From assembly GCA_029549705.1 (NCBI GenBank), contig JAKPIR010000390.1, positions 1 to 12,803 on the forward strand: a stretch of DNA of 12,803 nt. Reading direction: 5' to 3'. Below the pieces are notes generated by a model. That model worked only from the letters and a program-made list of their open reading frames with translations. It was not told the origin of the DNA and did not search any database. The DNA comes from Pseudomonadota bacterium (GTDB lineage Bacteria; Pseudomonadota; Gammaproteobacteria; Burkholderiales; Methylophilaceae). Below, piece by piece: positions 1 through 7,158 of this stretch; the first letter of the stretch is position 1, and every line of letters begins with the position of its first letter. Position numbers and translations under genes: made by a program.

Positions 1-2508
1 GAACATATTCAATTGCCCGGTGGTTTTTTAGTGGGCAGCCATGCGGAACAACTCCTTAAACTGGATTTGGAATTTCATGACTTAACATCACTGGCTGACT
101 TAGTGATTAGTTACAAAAGCGGCGCACCGATTCGGCTGAAAGATGTGGCCGAAATTGAAGATGGCCTGACGGATAGCCGTCAAGTGGCACACTTTAATGG
201 CAAACCTACTATTGGTTTGGGTATTGTCAAAATTTCTAACGCCAATACGGTGGCGATTATTGATGCCGTCAACAAAAAGTTAAATGAAGATATTCGCCCC
301 AATCTGCCACCCGGGCTAACGCTGGATATTTCAACCAATGATGCTGATTTTATTCACGAAATGGTGCAAACGCTACAAGACCATTTAGTAGAAGGCACGC
401 TGTTTGCAGCGCTGATCGTGCTGATTTTTATGCGCTCGTTCAGTTCCACCCTCATGATTTGCCTTGAAATTCCCGTCTCTCTTTTTGGCGCAATTGCGGT
501 CATGTATTTTGCTGGCTACACTTTTAACAGCATGACCTTGCTCGCCCTGCTACTACTCATTGGCATTGTGGTGGATGATGCCATTGTGGTGCGTGAAAGT
601 ATATTGCGACATATGTCTGGCGCAATCGGCACAACCCTCCCGCTGGCAGATCAAAATAATCCGCAAGCGATTCGCCGCTTTCGTACGCAGGCCACCATTA
701 ACGGCAGCCGTGAAGTGGTGTTTGCGGTGCTTGCTTCAACCGCCGCGCTGGTGTGTATTTTTGCCCCTGTGATTTTTATGGAAGGCATGATGGGTAAGTT
801 TTTTAAATCTTTTGCCGTGGTCGTCACTTTTGGCGTGTTGGTGTCGCTTCTTGTTTCCCTTACATTAACACCCATGCTATGCGCGCACTACCTGAAAGTA
901 CAACCAAAACAAAATAAAATCTATTTAAACTTGAGGCGGTTTTTTAATCGCATGGATTCGGCTTATCACAAGCTTTTAATCGTGGTACTGAACCATCGCT
1001 GGCTGGTGCTTGTTGTGACACTGCTGGTGGTGCTATCGAGCGGCTACTTTTTGAAGAATCTGGATAAAGATTTTGTGCCTGAAATGGATGAAGGCCGTTT
1101 CATGGTCAATATTAAAACGCCGCTGGGTTCTAACCTCAATTACACGGAATCACGTCTGAAGCTGATTGAAGACGCGTTAGCACCACACCGCGACCAAATT
1201 GCCAGTTACTTTGCAGCCATTGGCATGGGCAGCCAAGGCCAAGTCAATCAGGGCATGATGTTTGTCACACTCAAGCCCAAAGACATGCGCACCATGAAGC
1301 AGCAGGATATTATTAAATCGTTGCGCAAAAAATTTGATGCGATTCCTGGCGTGCGAGCCTCACCCAGCGCAATTTCCATAGTGCGCGGGCAACGCTCAGA
1401 AAAGCTGCAATTCAATCTTACTGGCCCGAATCTTCAGCAAGTCGGTGCACTGTCACTGGCCATGCAAGAAAAACTCAATCAAATTCCTGGCATGGGTAAA
1501 GTAGACTTAGACATGCAGCTCGATTTACCGCAGTATGTGATGCATGTAGATCGCGTACGCGCAGCGAGTTTGGGCATTACCTCCAGTGATATTGCGAATG
1601 CGATTACGGTATTTACCGGCGGATTGGACATTGCCGAATATAACGATGCGGTCAGTGATGGGCAACGCTATAAAATCCGACTCAAAGCCAAAGATAGTGA
1701 TTTCAGCCAAATTGCTGATGTGAACAAAATTTATCTGCGCACAAAAAGTGGCGAACTTACACGGCTCGATTCCGTGGTGACGTTTAAACAAGAATTGGGT
1801 GCGGCAGTCATTGGCCGATACGATTTGCAATACGCCGCTAACTTATACAGCAACCCGAGCATGCCGCTTGGAGAAGCGACGCAAAAAATTGAAGAGGTAG
1901 CCCAAAGCTTGCTACCTGCAGGTTACAGCATTGGCCTCACGGGCCAAGCTTTAGAAATGCAAAAAACTGTTAAAAATACGGCATTTATTTTCATTCTGGC
2001 ATTTGTGCTGCTCTATATGGTGCTAGCCAGCCAGTTCAACTCGTTTATACAGCCGATGATTGTGATGCTCGCACAACCGTTGGCCATTATTGGCGGCTTA
2101 TTTGCACTTTGGCTTACCAATCATTCGCTAAATATTTATTCAATGATTGGCCTCGTGCTGTTAATTGGCTTGGTCGCCAAAAATTCGATTCTGCTGGTTG
2201 ATTTAACCAATCAGCTACGTGAAAAAGGCACGGGCATCAATGAAGCGCTTTTGGAGGCTTGTCCGGTGCGCTTGCGGCCGGTCATCATGACTTCACTCAC
2301 GTTAATTCTAGCGTTATTTCCTGCCGCTCTGGGATTAGGTGCAGGTGCAGAAACCAATGGCCCGCTCGCCATTGCCGTGATTGGCGGCATGATTTCATCA
2401 ACATTACTCACGCTGGTGGTAGTGCCTGCCGCATATTCATTAGTCATGCATGGCATCGGGCATCTGGGAGCAAGGTCAAATCGTCCCGTTACATTTAAGG
2501 CCGAATAA
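1..2508 (+). CDS. RND efflux pump permease subunit, HAE-1 type (5' end outside window)
   Basis: This is the inner-membrane pump of a tripartite RND exporter (AcrB/MdtB/MexB-like), which uses the proton motive force to expel hydrophobic or amphiphilic compounds through a periplasmic adaptor and outer-membrane channel. The frame is open from base 1 (first codons read E-H-I-Q), so the N-terminus lies upstream. By comparison with AcrB about 215 residues are missing. The TM4 proton-relay pair Asp-Asp is at 574-579 in the context GIVVDDAIVV. The TM10 relay Lys is at 2179-2181 in GLVAKNSILLVD. The spacing between them (535 residues, against 533 from memory in AcrB) shows an otherwise intact pump. 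The second porter domain and C-terminal membrane bundle are present, ending in LVVVPAAYSLV and a short tail. The loop after the Asp pair is about 14 residues longer than in AcrB. Adaptor and outer-membrane genes are not visible and may lie upstream. The substrate cannot be told. A heavy-metal (CzcA) pump is less likely from the overall wording of TM4 and TM10. Confidence 0.95.
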   Translation, partial: EHIQLPGGFLVGSHAEQLLKLDLEFHDLTSLADLVISYKSGAPIRLKDVAEIEDGLTDSRQVAHFNGKPTIGLGIVKISNANTVAIIDAVNKKLNEDIRPNLPPGLTLDISTNDADFIHEMVQTLQDHLVEGTLFAALIVLIFMRSFSSTLMICLEIPVSLFGAIAVMYFAGYTFNSMTLLALLLLIGIVVDDAIVVRESILRHMSGAIGTTLPLADQNNPQAIRRFRTQATINGSREVVFAVLASTAALVCIFAPVIFMEGMMGKFFKSFAVVVTFGVLVSLLVSLTLTPMLCAHYLKVQPKQNKIYLNLRRFFNRMDSAYHKLLIVVLNHRWLVLVVTLLVVLSSGYFLKNLDKDFVPEMDEGRFMVNIKTPLGSNLNYTESRLKLIEDALAPHRDQIASYFAAIGMGSQGQVNQGMMFVTLKPKDMRTMKQQDIIKSLRKKFDAIPGVRASPSAISIVRGQRSEKLQFNLTGPNLQQVGALSLAMQEKLNQIPGMGKVDLDMQLDLPQYVMHVDRVRAASLGITSSDIANAITVFTGGLDIAEYNDAVSDGQRYKIRLKAKDSDFSQIADVNKIYLRTKSGELTRLDSVVTFKQELGAAVIGRYDLQYAANLYSNPSMPLGEATQKIEEVAQSLLPAGYSIGLTGQALEMQKTVKNTAFIFILAFVLLYMVLASQFNSFIQPMIVMLAQPLAIIGGLFALWLTNHSLNIYSMIGLVLLIGLVAKNSILLVDLTNQLREKGTGINEALLEACPVRLRPVIMTSLTLILALFPAALGLGAGAETNGPLAIAVIGGMISSTLLTLVVVPAAYSLVMHGIGHLGARSNRPVTFKAE

Positions 2509-2558
2509 ACATCCATTTTTTGTGTTTATCCACCATAAAAAACACGCTTCAAATCTCT

Positions 2559-2623
2559 CGAGAAAATTTTATTGCCCTGCAAGCCTTGTAAATAAAGGCT
2601 CCCAGGGCACATAAAAAGTTTAC
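2559..2623. repeat. Palindromic intergenic repeat, copy 1 (imperfect)
   Basis: A 15-base arm TGCCCTGCAAGCCTT (2573-2587), a 7-base loop GTAAATA (2588-2594) and a right arm AAGGCTCCCAGGGCA (2595-2609) form a stem with two adjacent mismatches. The flanks (cgagaaaa... on the left, ...aaaagtttac on the right) match those of copy 2 at 7159-7223 in the same orientation and at the same total length of 65 bases. The loop is the exact reverse complement of the loop in copy 2. It resembles a REP-like element. On the + strand it is followed by an A-run, not a T-run, so it is not a standard terminator for the RND gene. Confidence 0.85.
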
Positions 2624-2710
2624 GTGCCAAAATGGCACAAAAAAACAGGATTTTTTCGCAAAACAAGACTCTGTTCAACAACTAAAATTCAGCCCAAAAT
2701 TCCCCCAATT

Positions 2711-2729
2711 TTGGAATATTTAATTCCAA
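2711..2729. promoter_or_regulatory. Perfect inverted repeat TTGGAAT-N5-ATTCCAA, candidate operator
   Basis: Seven-base perfect arms separated by ATTTA lie about 104 bases upstream of the DUF898 start. The left arm overlaps the proposed -35 hexamer (2711-2716), which is where a repressor site would sit. No regulator is known to me for this exact sequence, and in such A+T-rich DNA a chance palindrome is possible. Confidence 0.3.
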
Positions 2730-2738
2730 TGTTATTAT
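2711..2738 (+). promoter_or_regulatory. Candidate sigma70 promoter for the DUF898-M48 unit
   Basis: TTGGAA (2711-2716, 4 of 6 to the -35 consensus) and TATTAT (2733-2738, 5 of 6 to the -10 consensus) are separated by 16 bases. Transcription would start near 2745, giving a leader of about 88 bases before the ATG at 2833. This is by eye only. Confidence 0.3.
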
Positions 2739-2832
2739 TCTGCGAGCAGTTTGCAGTCAATACCGCGGATGGCCTCATCCATCACTCAACAATTTTAAAA
2801 ATAACTGGCCTAGGTTATCTAAGGGATTAAAC

Positions 2833-4221
2833 ATGTCAAACAATAAGACACCCATCGTGTTTAAAGGTAGAACCAGCGACTATTTCGGCATTTGGATTGT
2901 TAACCTTTTACTCTCCATTTTTACGCTCGGTATTTATTCGGCTTGGGCAAAAGTACGCCGCAAAAAATATTTTTACAACAACACACTGATTGATGGCGTT
3001 GGCTTTGATTACCATGCCAATCCGATTGCTATTTTAAAAGGCCGCATTATTGCCTTTATTTTATTTGTGCTCTACCAAGTGCTGGCGGCATTTAGCCCAA
3101 TCGCTGCTGGGGTGCTGTTTGTCTTATTCTTAATCGCATTGCCTTGGATTGTGATTCGAGGCTTAATGTTTAACGCCCGCAATTCAAGCCACCGTGGCCT
3201 GCGCTTTGATTTTGATGGTAAATATGGTGAAGCTGCGTTGGTATTTATTGGCTATACATTATTATCGATTATCACCTTAGGCCTTGCCATTCCATTTGTG
3301 GCGCAACGGACGAATAAATTTATTGTAGACCACCATAAATTTGGCACGAGCCATTTTAAAATGGAAGCCTTAGTCAGAGATTTTTACAAAATTTATCTCA
3401 TCATCTTTCTTATTCCGCTCATTGGTATTCTGGCAGCTGTGGCGATTCCAGCGTATCAACAATATGTAAACAAAGCAAAACAAGCGCAGGTACAACCGAT
3501 TTCGCAAAATATTTATCAAGAAATCAATGCGGGTGGATTCGTTAAAGTAGCCAATACTGAAGCCGTTGAAATGGCCGCTGATTCTGCTGACGCGGAAGAA
3601 ATAGCTTCGCAAGAAGCAATAGACGCGGCGGAAGCAGAAGGTTATGCGCAAGACGCCTCTGAAGAAGCGCTGCTGAAAGACTTAACCCCTGAAGAACGTG
3701 CCGAATACGACAAGTTAATGAAGGCGTTTGAAGATGAAGCGACAGCTGAAAATGCTGAAGACTATTCCGATGATGAGGCGACAACGCCTACGAAAAAAGA
3801 CCCCGTCGAAGAGTACTTCACCAACCTCGCTACTACTTGGGGCGTCGCTGCAGCCATCATTATTGGCATTTTGGCCATGCTGCTTTACTTAGCTTTTATT
3901 TTCTCATTTATCGCATATTTTAAATCGCGCATCCAAAACTTAGTGCTGAATAACACGACGCTTGACCATATCAGCTTCTCGAGTACGCAACGCATGCGCG
4001 ACTTACTCTGGCTGTATATTTCAAACGCGTTGGTGCTGATGTTCACCATGGGATTTGCCACGCCTTGGGCACAAATTCGGATGGCGCGCTACCGCCTAGA
4101 ACACTTGGCCCTTGTGGGTGAGCCTGATTTAGATAAATTTGTCGGCGAGAAAAAAGAATCTGCGCGTGCATTGGGTGAAGAAGTCGCAGACTTTTTTGAT
4201 GTTGACTTGTCGTTTGGTTAA
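2833..4221 (+). CDS. DUF898 (YjgN-like) integral membrane protein with pilin-like segment and acidic insert
   Basis: This is a polytopic inner-membrane protein of unknown function, recognised as DUF898/YjgN-like. Typical wording includes FTLGIYSAWAKVRRKKYFYNN (residues 30-50, after a first hydrophobic stretch), the segment SHRGLRFDF (119-127), and a C-terminal half with FKSRIQNLVLNNTTL (363-377) and ATPWAQIRMARYRLEHL (409-425). Hydrophobic segments lie near residues 15-36, 70-110, 134-156, 186-207, 334-361 and 391-412. Residues 195-219 (IGILAAVAIPAYQQY and following) look like the N-terminal helix of a type IV pilin, but the G|FTLIE prepilin-peptidase site is absent. Residues 242-326 form an acidic, Ala/Glu/Asp-rich stretch between membrane segments. 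At 462 residues it is longer than E. coli YjgN (about 400). The start is supported by AAGGGA six bases upstream of the ATG. It is followed after 14 bases by an M48 protease gene, probably co-transcribed. The family call is secure; any function is unknown. Confidence 0.9.
   Translation: MSNNKTPIVFKGRTSDYFGIWIVNLLLSIFTLGIYSAWAKVRRKKYFYNNTLIDGVGFDYHANPIAILKGRIIAFILFVLYQVLAAFSPIAAGVLFVLFLIALPWIVIRGLMFNARNSSHRGLRFDFDGKYGEAALVFIGYTLLSIITLGLAIPFVAQRTNKFIVDHHKFGTSHFKMEALVRDFYKIYLIIFLIPLIGILAAVAIPAYQQYVNKAKQAQVQPISQNIYQEINAGGFVKVANTEAVEMAADSADAEEIASQEAIDAAEAEGYAQDASEEALLKDLTPEERAEYDKLMKAFEDEATAENAEDYSDDEATTPTKKDPVEEYFTNLATTWGVAAAIIIGILAMLLYLAFIFSFIAYFKSRIQNLVLNNTTLDHISFSSTQRMRDLLWLYISNALVLMFTMGFATPWAQIRMARYRLEHLALVGEPDLDKFVGEKKESARALGEEVADFFDVDLSFG
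3400..3492 (+). other. Pilin-like hydrophobic segment inside the DUF898 protein
   Basis: Residues 190-220 contain IGILAAVAIPAYQQY followed by a basic, polar helix start (VNKAKQAQV). This matches the wording of the conserved type IV pilin N-terminal helix (commonly IGILAAIAIPAYQDY). The leader with its Gly-Phe cleavage site and Glu5 is replaced by DFYKIYLIIFLIPL, so it should behave as an ordinary transmembrane helix. Confidence 0.75.
3556..3810 (+). other. Acidic Ala/Glu/Asp-rich insert inside the DUF898 protein
   Basis: Residues 242-326 are dominated by Glu, Asp and Ala (for example DAEEIASQEAIDAAEAEG), with a probable helical part near LTPEERAEYDKLMKAFEDE (284-302) and a polar end. There is no membrane segment or recognised domain. 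It separates the pilin-like helix from the last two membrane segments and likely forms an extended or helical extramembrane arm. Reading frame and codon use stay like the surroundings, so it is not an obvious frameshift. Confidence 0.65.
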
Positions 4222-4235
4222 TCCCCCGTAAATGT

Positions 4236-5291
4236 ATGCAATTTGAGGCAGATTATTTTGATGGCATCAGCCCCCGCGCCAAGCGGGTGCTGGTGACCGT
4301 GCATGATGGACATGCGCTTATCATCGCGCCGGTCCAATCTGCTGATATCGCTATCAATACCGTTGAAGCAAATCTGCAATATGCAATTAAAGACTGCACC
4401 GTTCAGGCGCGCTTAGGCCAAGGTCGGCGGCTGATTGACTTGCCCGATGACACACGCCTTGAAACCGATTATCAGGACTTGGAAAATTGCCTCCCAAAAA
4501 AGCCAAGCAACACTTTTTGGAAAGCATTACATTACGCTGAATCGCACTTAGGTTTAGTGGCCCTCTCGGTGGTATTCATTGTTTTTGCGGGTTATGCACT
4601 CTTAAAATATGGCGTGCCTGTGGCCGCAAAATATGCCGCCATGGCAACACCGCCAGCGATTGAAAAAGATTTAGGCAAGCAAACGCTCAATACCTTAGAC
4701 CATGAAAAACTTGGCTATTTTGAGACCTCAAAACTGCCAAAAGCAAGGCAGGATGAAATCAAAGCCGCCCTCAATGTGCTGTGCAAAAAAACGCAAAACT
4801 GCCCAGAATACGATTTGCAATTTAGAAAAAGCCCAACCATCGGCGCCAATGCCTTTGCCCTGCCTGGCGGCTATTTGGTGATGACCGATGAACTGGTGGG
4901 ACTTGCCAAAAATAACGATGAGATTACCGCTGTATTAGCCCACGAACTCGGTCACGTTAAGGGCCGCCATGCACTGCGCCAAACCTTACAAGGCACCGTG
5001 TCGGGCATTATTATTATCGCCATCACGGGCGATGCAAGTAGCGTGGCGGCAGGCCTGCCAGCGCTGATGATGAATATGAGTTATTCAAGAGAATTAGAAA
5101 CTGAAGCTGACAACTACTCATTACAAGCACTTAAAACGGCGTGCATTCCAACCAAATCATTTGCAACTTTATTGCTTAGATTGGTGAGTAGTCACGGCGG
5201 CGGTGACGCAATCCCTGAAATGGTGTCTTCTCACCCCGATACCAAAGCACGTATCAAACCCTTTTTACAAGAGCAGCCAACCTGCATTTAA
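4236..5291 (+). CDS. Membrane-anchored M48 family zinc metallopeptidase
   Basis: This is a zinc endopeptidase of the M48 family, probably acting on envelope proteins. The zinc motif HELGH lies at residues 236-240 in AVLAHELGHVKGRHAL. The third ligand and helper acid are probably Glu288 and Asp292 (RELETEAD), and the family signatures GANAFALPGG (203-212) and SHPDTKAR (332-339) are present. Residues 1-85 form a small N-terminal domain (FDGISPRAKRVLVTVHDG...) of the kind now called DUF7092 in such proteases. A single membrane helix spans about residues 105-123, with no cleavable signal or TPR repeats. The start at 4236 is the only in-frame candidate near the N-terminus: an in-frame TGA lies at 4203-4205, and the overlapping ATG at 4232 hits a stop after four codons. 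No clear ribosome binding site precedes it, which suggests translational coupling to the DUF898 gene 14 bases upstream. The substrate is unknown; the neighbouring membrane protein is a candidate partner. Confidence 0.93.
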   Translation: MQFEADYFDGISPRAKRVLVTVHDGHALIIAPVQSADIAINTVEANLQYAIKDCTVQARLGQGRRLIDLPDDTRLETDYQDLENCLPKKPSNTFWKALHYAESHLGLVALSVVFIVFAGYALLKYGVPVAAKYAAMATPPAIEKDLGKQTLNTLDHEKLGYFETSKLPKARQDEIKAALNVLCKKTQNCPEYDLQFRKSPTIGANAFALPGGYLVMTDELVGLAKNNDEITAVLAHELGHVKGRHALRQTLQGTVSGIIIIAITGDASSVAAGLPALMMNMSYSRELETEADNYSLQALKTACIPTKSFATLLLRLVSSHGGGDAIPEMVSSHPDTKARIKPFLQEQPTCI

Positions 5292-5326
5292 GGGTTAAGT
5301 CCTTGCACGTGCCGTGTTGACTCCCA

Positions 5327-5848
5327 TTAAGTCACTTTAACCAGCTGTACTAATTTTAGCCCTGCCACTTTCGGCTGCCACATTTCTGCATTCACCGGAA
5401 AATCCTCAACAACACCTGTACGTTGATAGCCGCGCCTTTGATAAAAATCAATCAGTGCATGGCGTTGCGATATCACATGCATTACAAATCGGTTTGAATT
5501 AAAGTGTTGTTTAGCGTAGTCCTCAGCGTAAGTAAGTAGTTGCTTACCAATACCGCTATCTTGCAGATTGGGGCGCACTACAAACATGCCAACATGTACC
5601 ATGTTGTGCTGATGCTCCAAGCAAACCGAGCCTACGATTGCTCTATCTTGTAGGCACAAAATGAAGATTGAATGGTGGTTTTTGATGATATCCGTGACTT
5701 GCTCGGTTGTCGTTCGCAAGCCGTCCAGCAGGTCTGCCTCAGTGGTCCAGCCTTGCCTGCTAACCTCACCGCGATAAGCCATATTGACGAGCGCTGAAAT
5801 TTGCGCCGCATCTGCAAGCATCGCTAGTCGAAATGAGCGCGCTGACAT
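5327..5848 (-). CDS. GNAT family N-acetyltransferase
   Basis: This cytoplasmic protein should transfer an acetyl group from acetyl-CoA to an amine of unknown identity. The acetyl-CoA binding motif A is at residues 90-105 (VVRPNLQDSGIGKQLL), with the Q-x-x-G-x-G loop at 96-101. Motif B (LIDFYQRRGYQRTG) is at 132-145. The N-terminal stretch with NMAYRG and GWTTEADLLDG (residues 22-43) is shared by a recurrent bacterial GNAT subgroup whose role is not known to me. At 173 residues it is full length. It starts 8 bases after the stop of the symporter gene on the same strand, so the two are probably co-transcribed. It faces the M48 gene tail to tail with 35 bases between them and no evident terminator there. 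Confidence 0.9.
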   Translation of the reverse strand: MSARSFRLAMLADAAQISALVNMAYRGEVSRQGWTTEADLLDGLRTTTEQVTDIIKNHHSIFILCLQDRAIVGSVCLEHQHNMVHVGMFVVRPNLQDSGIGKQLLTYAEDYAKQHFNSNRFVMHVISQRHALIDFYQRRGYQRTGVVEDFPVNAEMWQPKVAGLKLVQLVKVT

Positions 5849-5856
5849 TGTCTAAG

Positions 5857-7095
5857 CTATTGAGATTGATTCACTAATTTCTGCACCACAAGACTGCCCA
5901 CCATATCGCCTTCTACATTCACCGTTGTGCGTAGCGTGTCGAGCAGTCGGTCAATGGGCAATAAAATCGCAATCGCCTCGGCCGGCAAGCCCACCGATTG
6001 CAGCACCATCACCATCGTCACCATACCTGCACTGGGAATGCCCGGTGCGCCCATCGCTGCAATCATGGCCGTCACAAAGACAATCAACTGCTGCACAAAA
6101 CTGAGCTCAATGCCAACCAAGTTCGCAATAAATAGTGCGGCAACGGCCTCATAGAGTGCAGTGCCATCCATGTTAATAGTCGCCCCGAGTGGCAATACAA
6201 ATCCAGCGATTTCAGGTTTTACATGCAAGTGTTGCGTGGCATTGCGCATGGTAATGGGCAATGTGGCCGCACTTGAACTAGTGGCAAATGCCGTGATAAG
6301 CGCCTCGCGTGCGCCGCGCCAAAACCACAAAGGCGTTTTTTTGGTAATAATGTACAGCACCAAGGGCAAGACAACCACGCCATGCACCAATAATGTGCCA
6401 ATCACCACCGCAACAAACTTCGCCAATGTTGCAAGCATGGCAACATCTTGCGCTGCAACAAGCTTGATGAGCAACGCCATAATGCCCAAAGGCGCTAGCT
6501 GCATCACCCAGCCAACTATGCGCATGGTGATGTCTAACACCTCTTGCAGCACCTGCAAAGTGGTGGTGTAACGCTCACCGCCCATCACCAGCGCCACGCC
6601 TAGAATAAGCGCAAAGACAACTACCGCAATCACATTCCCTTGTGCCAGTGCGCTGAACGGATTAACAAACAAACCATGTAAAAACTGCGCAAAAAATTCA
6701 GGTAGCGGCAATTGCTTTGCCTCAAAATTTTGCATGGCATCTTGGAACATGGCGATATGCAAGCCACTGCCAGGCTTAAAAAAATTAGCCGAAAATAACG
6801 CGAGTGCGATGGCGAGCATCATCGTAAGCACAAAGTAAATCAGCGTGGTCTGCCAAACGCGTTGCATTTGCTGATGTTGCCGCAAGTTGGCAATGCCTAC
6901 CGTAATTGAACAAAAAACCAGCGGAATCAAAATCATTTTCAGCAAATCAATAAAAAGCGTGCCGACCAAACCCGATAAATAAAGACCCGTTTTTACGCCC
7001 GCACTTTCAAGACCTAAGCGCTGAAAGGACAAGCCCAGCACAATTCCCAAGATGGCGCCTAACAATATTTGAATATTTAAACTTGGAAGCTTCAT
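5857..7095 (-). CDS. Dicarboxylate/amino acid:cation symporter (DAACS, GltP/DctA family)
   Basis: This inner-membrane secondary transporter imports acidic amino acids or C4-dicarboxylates with Na+ or H+. Family signatures are all present (numbering from the ATG at 7095): SSSAATLP in hairpin 1 (273-280), NMDGT in TM7 (308-312), GAPGIPSAG in hairpin 2 (349-357) and DRLLDTLRTTVNVEGD in TM8 (382-397). Aligned by eye with GltPh, Asp386, Arg389, Thr390, Asn393 and Asp397 match Asp394, Arg397, Thr398, Asn401 and Asp405, the substrate and sodium ligands. The Arg points to an acidic substrate. The reading frame also allows a GTG start at 7104. However, AAAAGG sits directly against that GTG, while AAGGTG lies six bases before the ATG at 7095, so the ATG is preferred. 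At 412 residues it is normal for the family. A GNAT gene follows 8 bases later. Glutamate/aspartate versus dicarboxylate cannot be decided from sequence alone. Confidence 0.95.
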   Translation of the reverse strand: MKLPSLNIQILLGAILGIVLGLSFQRLGLESAGVKTGLYLSGLVGTLFIDLLKMILIPLVFCSITVGIANLRQHQQMQRVWQTTLIYFVLTMMLAIALALFSANFFKPGSGLHIAMFQDAMQNFEAKQLPLPEFFAQFLHGLFVNPFSALAQGNVIAVVVFALILGVALVMGGERYTTTLQVLQEVLDITMRIVGWVMQLAPLGIMALLIKLVAAQDVAMLATLAKFVAVVIGTLLVHGVVVLPLVLYIITKKTPLWFWRGAREALITAFATSSSAATLPITMRNATQHLHVKPEIAGFVLPLGATINMDGTALYEAVAALFIANLVGIELSFVQQLIVFVTAMIAAMGAPGIPSAGMVTMVMVLQSVGLPAEAIAILLPIDRLLDTLRTTVNVEGDMVGSLVVQKLVNQSQ

Positions 7096-7158
7096 GCCGT
7101 GCACCTTTTAACGCGTTTTGAAGGGATAAAAAACTATTTTTAGTGGCAAATGAACATG

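Larger units (their letters stand above)
2509..2832. other. Intergenic region between RND gene and DUF898 gene
   Basis: This 324-base A+T-rich stretch has no convincing gene. From left to right it holds a weak stem (GTGTTT 2522-2527 with AAACAC 2540-2545), one copy of the 65-base palindromic repeat (2559-2623), a small stem GTGCCA/TGGCAC (2624-2638) followed by an A-run, a 19-base inverted repeat (2711-2729) overlapping a candidate promoter, and a good ribosome binding site AAGGGA at 2821-2826 for the next gene. No hairpin followed by a T-run was found on the + strand, so where RND transcription ends is unclear. Confidence 0.7.

Noticed and set aside
2522..2545. Stem GTGTTT/AAACAC after the RND stop codon as a terminator
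   Set aside because: It has only six A/T-rich pairs, a 12-base loop and no T-run after it.
2624..2638. Stem GTGCCA-AAA-TGGCAC as a terminator or regulator site
   Set aside because: It is followed by an A-run on the + strand and not by T's on the minus strand, and it resembles no operator I know with confidence.
2624..2830. Open frame of 68 codons upstream of the DUF898 gene
   Set aside because: It has no ribosome binding site, an unlikely composition and no recognisable motif. It overlaps the inverted repeat and candidate promoter and ends at the next gene's ribosome binding site.
3400..3810. Reading the pilin-like region as a broken pilin gene or frameshift
   Set aside because: The frame is continuous with the DUF898 domain on both sides and there is no leader or cleavage site, so a fusion or insertion within one protein fits better.
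5292..5326. Possible bidirectional terminator between the M48 and acetyltransferase genes
   Set aside because: Only four- and five-base stems (CACG/CGTG, TGACT/AGTCA) are visible, without T-runs, too weak to call.
6161..6571. Open frame of 136 codons antisense to the symporter gene
   Set aside because: It lies fully inside a well-supported gene on the other strand, has low-complexity Ala/Thr/Asn composition and no motif.
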